Shown piece after piece: positions 1-5,400 of a DNA stretch of 6,513 nt. The DNA comes from Candidatus Alkanophagales archaeon (GTDB lineage Archaea > Halobacteriota > Syntropharchaeia > Alkanophagales > B39-G2). The first letter of the stretch is position 1. Each line of letters begins with the position of its first letter. The stretch is taken from NCBI GenBank assembly GCA_003661185.1, contig QMVQ01000092.1, forward strand, positions 1-6,513, written 5' to 3'. The notes beneath the pieces were generated by a model, which ran no database searches, had not been told where the DNA came from, and saw nothing but the letters and a program-made list of their open reading frames with translations. Made by a program: the position numbers and the translations under genes.

Positions 1-123
1 AACGAGGCTGTGGGTATAACCTGCGGTCAGGAGCTGCGTGCTCAGCTCGAAGGGGAGCGCTTATGCACACTCCCCAACCTCCCGCCGGTGGAAGCCCCGA
101 CTCGGGGCGGGGGAGGAGGTCAC
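1..123 (+). mobile_element. Right end of an IS605/IS607-type TnpB element
   Basis: The TnpB-like C-terminal codons and the terminal hairpin chain together mark the right end of a TnpB-bearing element on the plus strand. The boundary near 123 is set by the terminal GGAGGTCAC after the last stem and by the stop codon of the opposite-strand gene at 127. No terminal inverted repeat or target duplication is expected for these families and none is seen. Whether it is autonomous (with tnpA) or tnpB-only cannot be told here. Confidence 0.5.
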
Positions 124-270
124 GACTTACTCCGCTCCTTTTTCCTCATGAGCTATCTCATACCTGTAAGTGATGAAAGCTCTTTTAGCCTTATACAGGA
201 CTTTCTTTTTGTCGTATCCATATTTTTCAGCGAGTTTCTCCAGCAGCCGCCTCTTGCTGCCGCCCTTTAA
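1..270 (+). CDS. TnpB-like transposon protein, C-terminal tail only (partial at window edge)
   Basis: A plus-strand frame is open from the first base and reads Asn-Glu-Ala-Val-Gly, then a Cys-Gly and, further on, Leu-Pro-Pro-Val-Glu-Ala-Pro. Archaeal IS605/IS607 TnpB proteins commonly end this way: an 'NEA' motif after the RuvC-like domain, followed by a loose tail ending near 'VEAP/VEAG'. Only this non-catalytic tail is present, and the nuclease domain lies outside the window. The coding tail overlaps the structured RNA at 24-123, as is usual for TnpB genes and their omega-RNA. The frame continues past the probable element end near 123 to a stop at 268-270, so the last ~49 codons would come from flanking DNA, antisense to the small gene at 127-360. 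The native stop may therefore have been lost, or the protein may be a remnant. The identification rests on recall of family C-termini and is moderate. Confidence 0.42.
   Translation, partial: NEAVGITCGQELRAQLEGERLCTLPNLPPVEAPTRGGGGGHDLLRSFFLMSYLIPVSDESSFSLIQDFLFVVSIFFSEFLQQPPLAAAL
24..123 (+). ncRNA. omega-RNA (TnpB guide RNA) scaffold, 3' part
   Basis: Three hairpins follow one another. Bases 31-36 (GAGCTG) pair with 43-48 (CAGCTC). Bases 52-57 (GGGGAG) pair with 70-75 (CTCCCC). An outer CCTCCC (78-83) pairs with GGGAGG (111-116) around an inner seven-base-pair palindrome, 94-100 with 102-108. The block ends in GGAGGTCAC. A right end of this style, with a GAAGCCCC...GGGG stem and a GGAGGTCAC-like terminus, is familiar from archaeal IS605/IS607 elements, where the transcript forms the TnpB guide RNA. 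The guide would be the ~16-20 bases just after position 123. The 5' limit is unknown because the window cuts the element. The structure is seen directly; the omega-RNA role is inferred from the family. Confidence 0.6.
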
Positions 271-360
271 CTCCAATTCCTCCATTATTTCTTCAATCAT
301 TTTCTTTTTCGCCTCTTCCGAAAGAGGCTCCCGCCCGCCGCCCGCTCCTGCCTCAGTCAT
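127..360 (-). CDS. Small charged protein of unknown function, last gene of the redox operon
   Basis: A 77-residue protein that I do not recognise. A short Gly/Ala-rich N-terminus (residues 3-9) is followed by a Lys/Glu-rich region that should be mostly helical, ending in a basic segment with Arg-Leu-Leu-Glu-Lys-Leu-Ala-Glu-Lys-Tyr-Gly-Tyr and then Lys-Val-Leu-Tyr-Lys-Ala-Lys. This helix-turn-helix-like pattern hints at nucleic-acid or protein binding, but no family motif is clear. It has no cysteines, so it is not an iron-sulfur carrier. I chose the ATG at 360 because GGTGG lies five bases upstream of it. A GTG at 375 would add five residues but has a weaker site. It starts 19 nt after the fdhA-like stop, so it should be co-transcribed. 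Its stop codon lies four bases from the TnpB element end. Confidence 0.72.
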   Translation of the reverse strand: MTEAGAGGGREPLSEEAKKKMIEEIMEELELKGGSKRRLLEKLAEKYGYDKKKVLYKAKRAFITYRYEIAHEEKGAE

Positions 361-379
361 CTTGTCCACCCTCACTTCA

Positions 380-1963
380 CTACTCTTTCCTCCGCAGCCT
401 CACGGGAGAAAGCAATCTTTCAGATACGCCGGCGAGCTTCGTCTCCGAAACTATCAGACGCTCTGGTAAACGTTCTGAAATTTTAAAGTCTAAGGTCACC
501 GATTCGGCGTTAGAGATTTCCACATCATCGTCCCTGAAAAGCTTCAAGCTCCGTGCGGCGTCCACGCTTATCTCAACAAAGCTCTTTGCGAACACCCCGC
601 TCCAGAACGCTGGCGTCGTTCTGTAAAGCAGCAGATAATCCCCGCTTTCAGCAGCTTCCGCGCCTCTCGCCGTTCCCACAGCTGTAGCGCCGCCCTGCAG
701 CCCCTCAGGCTCCGCCAGTACTTTCGTTTCTTTCCTTTTCACCTGAACATCGTCCTCTTTGGGCGACGTTTCTCCTAAGCCCAGCGTTCCGAAAACCTCG
801 CTGCGAACCTCCTCGAAGCTCCGCCTTCCGCCTGTGACGCCCTCTACCATCCTCTCAAGAATTTCAACGCCTGCCGCTGACGTGCCCCCGTTCTCCAAAA
901 CCCGCCCCTCCACATTCACTATAACCCCTCGCTTCTCAAAGAACGCCTCGCTCGCAAGCGTCACGCCTGCAAGCTCTGAGGCGACCGTCCTAAAAGCTCC
1001 TTGCTCCACCAAAAGTTCAAGTTCTGAAAGACGCTTCCGAATTTTACGCTCGTTTAGCAAAAGAGCGCCCGCCGGATCCGTCTCAAGAAGAAACAGCGCC
1101 TTCACCCGCTCGTCTTCGAAAACCTCAAGCAGGCTCAAGCCTTGCTTCGTCTCAGGTGCCAGTGAGCTTTGCAGCAATGCCGCGCTCGTCGTCAGAAACG
1201 GCTTCATTAAGAGCGGCGTGGCGCCGCACTCCGCACACACCGCAAACATCTCTCTTAGCAAAACAGCGTCCGTGTAGGGATTTGCCTCCGAAATGACGAG
1301 AGCATCTTCAAAAACGTCCTTCCGTGCTCTTAACTTTTTTAGCTCCTCTGCTGCCGCATTTATGAAGGCTGTGGCATCCAACAAAACAGTCTCGTCGGCA
1401 ATCCCGCGCTCGCTGCCCACAAACGCGACCTCAAAAACCTTCGCCCCGTTCTTCTTTGCTTTCAAGATCCGCCTCGCAAGCAGCGGATATTGTAAAAAAG
1501 GCTCCACGAAGAACAAAACAAGTTTTGAAGCACGTTCCACGTCCGCCAAAGGCACACCTATTTCCAAAAGCTCATGCGAACTCTCAGGTAAAGTTTTGAA
1601 AGCAGCGTTCAGCCCCAGCTCCAGATTTTTACAGCCAAGACCTTTACAAAGGTTGATGAACGAGGCGAGTTCTTCGCACGTCGCCGCCCCCACGCTTACG
1701 AACGCCAACTCCTCCGGCTTCACACCTTTAAGTCGCCTCACAGCTTCGCTTACAGCTTCGTCCAGCGTCACAGGCTTGCCATCAACAGTGTTGTTCAAGC
1801 GTTCTCTGTCGTAATATTGAGGGAGAGACATGCCGAAAGCGCAAAGCTTACCTACGTTCACGGGTGCTCTCTTCCTGTGCCACACTTTAAGCCCCCGCTC
1901 CTCGTCGCCTTCTAAATACAAGCCGCAACCGAGGCCGCAGCCCGGACATATCGTTTTTATCAT
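380..1963 (-). CDS. FdhA-like molybdopterin oxidoreductase homologue lacking the catalytic Cys/Sec
   Basis: This is a 527-residue homologue of the formate dehydrogenase alpha subunit. The N-terminus holds the [4Fe-4S] ligands Cys6, Cys9, Cys13 and Cys41 in the form CPGCGLGCG...GKLC, followed by the molybdopterin oxidoreductase core. Family landmarks include Glu-Thr-Asp-Pro-Ala (294-298) and Asn-Val-Glu-Gly-Arg-Val (350-355). A short dinucleotide-binding C-terminal domain spans about 441-525, after a Gly/Ala/Glu-rich linker at 400-440. Typical archaeal FdhA is about 680 aa, so this is a reduced version. The metal-ligand segment, usually a Cys or Sec before His-Gly/Ala-Pro-Ser, reads about Leu-Asn-Ala-Ala-Phe-Lys at 118-123 with no Cys. 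The relay Lys two residues after the fourth cluster Cys is Phe43. Formate oxidation is therefore unlikely; a structural or electron-wire role is inferred. FwdB is a less good match. The ATG at 1963 was chosen over one at 1993, which overlaps fdhB and lacks a good RBS. Confidence 0.85.
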   Translation of the reverse strand: MIKTICPGCGLGCGLYLEGDEERGLKVWHRKRAPVNVGKLCAFGMSLPQYYDRERLNNTVDGKPVTLDEAVSEAVRRLKGVKPEELAFVSVGAATCEELASFINLCKGLGCKNLELGLNAAFKTLPESSHELLEIGVPLADVERASKLVLFFVEPFLQYPLLARRILKAKKNGAKVFEVAFVGSERGIADETVLLDATAFINAAAEELKKLRARKDVFEDALVISEANPYTDAVLLREMFAVCAECGATPLLMKPFLTTSAALLQSSLAPETKQGLSLLEVFEDERVKALFLLETDPAGALLLNERKIRKRLSELELLVEQGAFRTVASELAGVTLASEAFFEKRGVIVNVEGRVLENGGTSAAGVEILERMVEGVTGGRRSFEEVRSEVFGTLGLGETSPKEDDVQVKRKETKVLAEPEGLQGGATAVGTARGAEAAESGDYLLLYRTTPAFWSGVFAKSFVEISVDAARSLKLFRDDDVEISNAESVTLDFKISERLPERLIVSETKLAGVSERLLSPVRLRRKE

Positions 1964-1967
1964 CGAC

Positions 1968-1976
1968 TCACCCTCC
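1968..1976 (-). promoter_or_regulatory. Shine-Dalgarno site that sets the fdhA-like start
   Basis: On the minus strand GGAGGGTGA ends four bases before the ATG at 1963 and lies in the 16-nt gap after the fdhB stop (1980-1982). It places the start at the residue just before the conserved cluster-binding N-terminus and argues against the longer reading from 1993. Confidence 0.75.
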
Positions 1977-1979
1977 ACT

Positions 1980-3167
1980 TTACAGTATGTCATGCCATTG
2001 GAGCTCTGCCTCGTAGAACGGAGGCTTCTCCGAAACGTTCATCCCGGGCATGTAGTTCAACTTGCGCTGCATCCGCTCTGCGAATCGCCTGTGGATGAAC
2101 GTGAGAGGAATATCAACCGGACAGACGTCCTCGCACTGTCCGCAGCCGATGCATGAATCCATCAGATGCAACAGTCTTATCACATTATACATGGAAATTA
2201 CATAGTCGTCTCGCTCGTCGTGCATCGAAACACACTTTGCAGCGTCGTCGCACGCACACACCGGACAAACAGTCCTACAGGCGCCGCAGTTTATGCAAAG
2301 CCTCAGCGTTTCGACGTAGAACTTCAGACGCTCATCTCTCGTAAGCTCCTTCACCGCATCAAGCTTCTCCCACCACTCCTCTGCTAGTTTCACCATTGCG
2401 TTTTTTATCCTCTCCCGCACCTCCAACGACTTCTCAGACGCCTCCTTAACTTTAATATATCCATTCTCCAAGGCGTTTTTAAGAAGTGCCTCGCCCTTCC
2501 CGGTTAGAACTTCGACGAACGTCGCTTCTTCTCCCTTTAGCACGCCCCAGTTCCCACATGCCAAGTCCGCCATCGTCGGAATCTTCGTAATGCACATCTT
2601 ACAGGAGTCCCTACGCCCGTAACCTTTCTTTTCAAGCTCCTCTATCTTACATTCCCTCTCCTCACCGCTCTGGAGGGTTAAGAAAAGCTTGCCCGCCTTT
2701 ATTTCCTCCTTGACCACCGCATCCGGGTCGATTCCGTAAACTTCCGCAGCCGCCTCCCGCAGGTTCAGGGGGTGCAGCGTGCCACCGCAGTTCAGCCCGA
2801 CGAGATAAATGTCGTTGATGTCCAGTTGCTGGCGTTTCGCCTGCTCTATGATACCACGGGCGTCGCAAGGCTTTACCGGCAACCCTATTTTCTTGCCCTT
2901 GTTCTTTTCGTCCTTATAGAATTCCACGACGAACTTCGTCAGGTTTACCGGGACGGCGTGCAGAGAGCCCGCACTCTCCACGACGACTTCAGGGGCGCTC
3001 GTGACTGTGGGGATGCCTTCATAAACGTCTTCCTTCTTGACCACGACGACAGCATCCAGCAAGCCATTTTCAAGAGCAGCGACGAGCGCCGCCGTGACGA
3101 AGCCGCCATTCGCCGCCCTCCTCCTTATTTTCTCATCAGTTGCCCACGCAAGGTAGCATGTGCCCAT
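1980..3167 (-). CDS. fdhB: FdhB/FrhB-family F420-dependent iron-sulfur flavoprotein
   Basis: A 395-residue protein close in length to methanogen FdhB (about 400 aa). Residues 1-250 form the FrhB-type F420/FAD domain, with Ala-Asn-Gly-Gly (19-22), Lys-Pro-Cys-Asp-Ala (99-103), Asn-Cys-Gly-Gly (126-129), Cys189/Cys192 and Leu-Ala-Cys-Gly-Asn-Trp-Gly (202-208). Cys127, Cys189, Cys192 and Cys204 are the likely ligands of the FrhB-domain cluster. The C-terminal part has two ferredoxin-type sets, Cys291/294/297/301 and Cys339/342/345/349, each ending in Cys-Pro. Family members oxidise or reduce coenzyme F420 at FAD and pass electrons along the clusters to a partner. Here the neighbours are an MvhD-like protein (17 nt upstream) and an FdhA-like protein (16 nt downstream), which fits an HdrABC-docking FdhAB module. 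The start at 3167 follows a purine-rich GAGGGAAG. All expected cluster cysteines are present, so it is probably active with F420. Other FrhB-family proteins (FrhB, FpoF, Fqo) remain alternatives for the symbol. Confidence 0.9.
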   Translation of the reverse strand: MGTCYLAWATDEKIRRRAANGGFVTAALVAALENGLLDAVVVVKKEDVYEGIPTVTSAPEVVVESAGSLHAVPVNLTKFVVEFYKDEKNKGKKIGLPVKPCDARGIIEQAKRQQLDINDIYLVGLNCGGTLHPLNLREAAAEVYGIDPDAVVKEEIKAGKLFLTLQSGEERECKIEELEKKGYGRRDSCKMCITKIPTMADLACGNWGVLKGEEATFVEVLTGKGEALLKNALENGYIKVKEASEKSLEVRERIKNAMVKLAEEWWEKLDAVKELTRDERLKFYVETLRLCINCGACRTVCPVCACDDAAKCVSMHDERDDYVISMYNVIRLLHLMDSCIGCGQCEDVCPVDIPLTFIHRRFAERMQRKLNYMPGMNVSEKPPFYEAELQWHDIL

Positions 3168-3183
3168 ATTCTTCCCTCTTCCC

Positions 3184-3639
3184 CTACTTTTTCCAGCTCT
3201 TCCTGAAAGGACTTGGACCTACTTTCTTAACGTTCTCGGTCACCTCTTTAACCATATCTGCAAAAATCGCGCCTTCGGAGGCGGAAATCCATTCCAAGCG
3301 GAGCCGCTCAGGTTCAAGCCCCAATTCGTCCACAAACTCTTTCAGAAACTCAAAGCGGTTTCTTGTCTTGTAGTTCGCATCTACATAGTGGCAGTCGCCG
3401 ATGTGGCAGCCCGTGATGAGGACGGCGTCCGCACCCTCCAGAAAACCCATCAGCACAAACGCTGGGTCAATACGCCCCGAGCACATCACCCTTATCACCC
3501 GTATCGTCGGCGGCGTCTGCCTCCGCTCCAAGCCCGCGGCGTCCGCTCCCGCATACGAGCACCAGTTGCAGCAAAACGCTAAAACCTTTGGCTCCCACTC
3601 CTTTTTTTCATTCATTTGCTCATCTACGACAGCCAACAT
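3184..3639 (-). CDS. mvhD: MvhD-like [2Fe-2S] electron-transfer subunit (links FdhAB/hydrogenase to HdrA)
   Basis: A 151-residue protein of the methyl-viologen-reducing hydrogenase delta-subunit family. It shows the family signature Phe-Cys-Cys-Asn-Trp-Cys (22-27) followed by Ser-Tyr-Ala-Gly-Ala-Asp, then Met-Cys-Ser-Gly-Arg (52-56) and Gly-Cys-His-Ile-Gly-Asp-Cys-His-Tyr (77-85). Cys23/24/27, Cys53, Cys78 and Cys83 supply the [2Fe-2S] ligands. In methanogens MvhD docks on HdrA and carries electrons between HdrABC and either MvhAG hydrogenase or FdhAB. No hydrogenase gene is in view, and the next gene is fdhB-like, so the FdhAB link is the better reading. No hdr gene lies in the window. The ATG at 3639 follows GGGGTGAGG closely. 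An internal ATG at 3615 would give a start nearer the usual family length but has a poor RBS. It is the first gene of its operon, with a TATA box about 95 bases upstream. Confidence 0.92.
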   Translation of the reverse strand: MLAVVDEQMNEKKEWEPKVLAFCCNWCSYAGADAAGLERRQTPPTIRVIRVMCSGRIDPAFVLMGFLEGADAVLITGCHIGDCHYVDANYKTRNRFEFLKEFVDELGLEPERLRLEWISASEGAIFADMVKEVTENVKKVGPSPFRKSWKK

Positions 3640-3661
3640 ACCTCACCCCAGCGCATTTGCA

Positions 3662-3698
3662 GCCTGCCCCTGCCCACTCGCAGGCAGCCACACTGCCT
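3662..3698 (-). repeat. Mutually exclusive hairpins in the mvhD operon leader
   Basis: GCCTGC (3662-3667) is complementary to GCAGGC (3680-3685), while AGGCAG (3682-3687) is complementary to CTGCCT (3693-3698). The two stems share bases 3682-3685 and cannot form together. CCTGCCC is also repeated in tandem at 3663-3669 and 3669-3675, giving further pairing choices. With transcription starting near 3709 the whole block would lie in the mRNA leader. No U-run follows, so a bacterial-type attenuator is not supported. A function is speculative. Confidence 0.35.
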
Positions 3699-3730
3699 CC
3701 GAATTCCATCAAGGGAGTTTGGCGAGCACC

Positions 3731-3739
3731 TTATAAAAA
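3731..3739 (-). promoter_or_regulatory. Archaeal TATA box for the mvhD-fdhB-fdhA operon
   Basis: The minus strand reads TTTTTATAA here, the only good TATA-like stretch between the THUMP stop (3811) and the mvhD start (3639). With the usual ~25-base spacing, transcription would begin near 3709 and give a leader of about 70 nt. No clear BRE is seen upstream. Confidence 0.5.
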
Positions 3740-3810
3740 CGTGCCGAAATTGAAAGCTCGTGCGCCTTTACTAAGACAAGACGCACGCATGGCTACGGGC
3801 GTGCCGAGCA

Positions 3811-4323
3811 TCACGGGCGTGTGAGCTTGTATTTCTCACGCATTTCTCTGGTGAGGAAGCAGATGCCGCATTTGTCGCCGACGATGTATATGGAAATCAT
3901 CTTATCCGGGTTCTTTCTGTCTATTTTCGGCTTCCTGCCCAGCACCTGCTCCACAAGTCTTTGCAGATATGCGGTCACCTCCCTCTCAATGCTCTTATTT
4001 GAGACCCTCACGTCGCCTCTCGTCTCAACGTGCACACACAGAGTCTCCTCAGGCTCTATCTCGTCTATGTGCTTCGCAACGTGCCTCTTCACTACGCTTA
4101 TTAGGTTTTCAGGAGCTGTAAATACGCTTTCCAGAGGCACCGCCCTACTGACGCAGCGGAATTCCTCGGCGTCCTCAAGAAACTCTGTAACGTCATCAAC
4201 CTTACCGAAAAGCACACCCTCGCCACAAACCTCAAACTCACCTTCGCCCTCCAGCTCTTTGAGAAGCTCTTCCTCGCTACACTCCTTCCGTCTTATGACT
4301 AATAAATTCCAATCCCTTGGCAT
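3811..4323 (-). CDS. Standalone THUMP-domain RNA-binding protein (Tan1-like)
   Basis: A 170-residue protein. The second half reads as a THUMP domain: Glu-Thr-Leu-Cys-Val-His-Val (93-99) then Thr-Arg-Gly-Asp (101-104), Ser-Ile-Glu-Arg-Glu-Val (111-116), and Lys-Ile-Asp-Arg-Lys-Asn-Pro-Asp (133-140) leading into the final strands. This is the order seen in THUMP proteins, which bind tRNA acceptor regions for modification enzymes. Residues 1-60 form an N-terminal alpha/beta region like the one that precedes THUMP in Tan1-type proteins. There is no methyltransferase, thiouridylase or deaminase domain, so it would act as an adaptor. In eukaryotes Tan1 serves tRNA N4-acetylcytidine formation; the same role here is inference. 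The ATG at 4323 lies seven bases after the htpX stop, directly after GGGGGAG, so the two genes are almost certainly co-transcribed. Its substrate cannot be named from sequence. Confidence 0.75.
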   Translation of the reverse strand: MPRDWNLLVIRRKECSEEELLKELEGEGEFEVCGEGVLFGKVDDVTEFLEDAEEFRCVSRAVPLESVFTAPENLISVVKRHVAKHIDEIEPEETLCVHVETRGDVRVSNKSIEREVTAYLQRLVEQVLGRKPKIDRKNPDKMISIYIVGDKCGICFLTREMREKYKLTRP

Positions 4324-4330
4324 CTCCCCC

Positions 4331-5305
4331 TTAGAGATAAAAGGCGAGCCTTTTCACCCTGCTCACGGGGTGGGGATGCGTCGAGAAAAGCTCCATGAGA
4401 CGCTCCGTCAACGGCACCTTTGCCTTCTGCGCAAACGTCTCAAGCTCGTATGCGCTTATCCGCCCATCCCTATTAATGTCAGCCTCCCTGAGGTCTGTGA
4501 GGTCTCTGCGGGCGGTTGCTGGGTCCGATGCGAAGAACGCCCGGAGCCCCTGCACCGCCTTTAAGGTCTCATCGCTCGCTTTGGCGTTGCCGTGGATTAT
4601 TTTATAGAGAGCGGAGGCGAGGCTGTAAGGTCTTTTCGTGAGCTCGACGCTGCCGGCGTCCGCATAGTATTCCCGAACTCTCGACGCATATAATACAATT
4701 AAATTGCTGATGAGGTATACGAGGAAGGCGATGAAAGCAATTGCAAGCGTCGGCAAACTCCCCTCGTCCCTGCTCCTGCCGCCGCCAAAGAACGCCGAAA
4801 GAAATAGACTGTAGTAAACGAAATAGCAAATCATGGGAATCACGCTCAGCGCCGTTATCACGAGCATGTCCCTATGTTTGATGTGCGAGATTTCGTGCGC
4901 CAAGACTGCTTCGAGCTCGTCTTTGTTGAGCATCTCAAGGAGCCGTCTCGTGACGCACACTCTCGCTTTCCGCTTCGACGTGCCGAAGGCGAAGGCGTTA
5001 GGAATAGGAACTTCCGAGATGCCAACTTTCGGCTTTGGAATGCCAGCACGCCTCGCAAGGTCTTTAACGAGCCAGTGCAGCTCTGGATACTCAAGCTCCG
5101 AAACGTAACGGACCCGCATCGTCCACTCCACAATTTTTGGACCCATGAGGAACTGAGCGCCGACGATAACAGCCGCAAGCACCGCGTAAAACACGGGAGC
5201 GCCGATGCCTAAGGCGTAGGCTACTAACACCAGTAACCCGTATATCACTGCAAAGAGCAGTATAACACACGCCCACAGCCGCACATGCAGGAAAAACGTT
5301 CTCAT
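4331..5305 (-). CDS. htpX: HtpX-type membrane zinc metalloprotease (M48) with an EF-hand loop
   Basis: A 324-residue membrane protease of peptidase family M48, which degrades damaged or misfolded membrane proteins. Hydrophobic segments lie at about 8-33, 35-55, 148-172 and 185-208. The zinc site is His-Glu-Ile-Ser-His at 137-141 (ligands His137 and His141, catalytic Glu138), and the third ligand is probably Glu212 in Arg-Glu-Tyr-Tyr-Ala-Asp. Asn-Ala-Phe-Ala (103-106) and the C-terminal Thr-His-Pro-His-Pro (309-313) are family landmarks. Inserted before that motif is a 12-residue loop, Asp276 to Glu287, with Asp, Asn, Asp, Gly, Ile and Glu at EF-hand positions 1, 3, 5, 6, 8 and 12. This suggests calcium binding in the cytoplasmic C-terminal part. 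The start at 5305 is only ~5 bases from the expected transcription start, so the mRNA is probably nearly leaderless. The THUMP gene follows directly. Confidence 0.93.
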   Translation of the reverse strand: MRTFFLHVRLWACVILLFAVIYGLLVLVAYALGIGAPVFYAVLAAVIVGAQFLMGPKIVEWTMRVRYVSELEYPELHWLVKDLARRAGIPKPKVGISEVPIPNAFAFGTSKRKARVCVTRRLLEMLNKDELEAVLAHEISHIKHRDMLVITALSVIPMICYFVYYSLFLSAFFGGGRSRDEGSLPTLAIAFIAFLVYLISNLIVLYASRVREYYADAGSVELTKRPYSLASALYKIIHGNAKASDETLKAVQGLRAFFASDPATARRDLTDLREADINRDGRISAYELETFAQKAKVPLTERLMELFSTHPHPVSRVKRLAFYL

Positions 5306-5329
5306 CCTATAAGGGTTTCCTCAAAGAAT

Positions 5330-5344
5330 GATTTAAATATTTCG
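5330..5344 (-). promoter_or_regulatory. Strong archaeal BRE/TATA promoter of htpX
   Basis: The minus strand reads CGAAA immediately followed by TATTTAAAT, close to the archaeal BRE plus TATA consensus. The centre of the TATA box lies about 30 bases from the htpX ATG at 5305, predicting transcription from about 5309-5311 and a nearly leaderless message. This is the best promoter in the window. Confidence 0.8.
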
Positions 5345-5360
5345 TTGCAAGGGGCATAAG

Positions 5361-5370
5361 CCAGCGCTGG
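5361..5370. promoter_or_regulatory. Perfect palindrome upstream of the htpX promoter
   Basis: CCAGCGCTGG is a perfect ten-base inverted repeat, sixteen bases upstream of the BRE and 30 bases past the atpD stop codon. It could be an operator for a dimeric regulator of the stress-type htpX unit, or part of the atpD 3' end. A ten-base palindrome can arise by chance. Confidence 0.25.
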
Positions 5371-5400
5371 AAACTAATGCTGCTAAACCACCGGCGCAGG

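Noticed and set aside
94..108. Intrinsic terminator of the redox operon on the minus strand
   Set aside because: The G/C-rich palindrome has no T-run after it on the minus strand and is better explained as part of the omega-RNA scaffold on the plus strand.
759..1814. Two plus-strand frames of ~172 codons antisense to the fdhA-like gene
   Set aside because: Ser/Arg/Thr-rich composition without motifs; shadows of a conserved minus-strand gene.
380..1963. Identification as formylmethanofuran dehydrogenase subunit B
   Set aside because: The N-terminal cluster pattern and the Gly-Lys-Leu-Cys segment fit FdhA better, and the neighbours are FdhB and MvhD rather than other Fwd/Fmd subunits.
1964..1993. 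Earlier ATG for the fdhA-like gene
   Set aside because: It would overlap the fdhB end and place ten non-conserved residues before the cluster motif; a strong ribosome site serves the ATG at 1963 instead.
3821..4564. Long plus-strand frame (247 codons)
   Set aside because: It lies antisense to the THUMP and htpX genes, is rich in Ser/Thr/Leu as expected of a mirror frame, and shows no domain or ribosome site.
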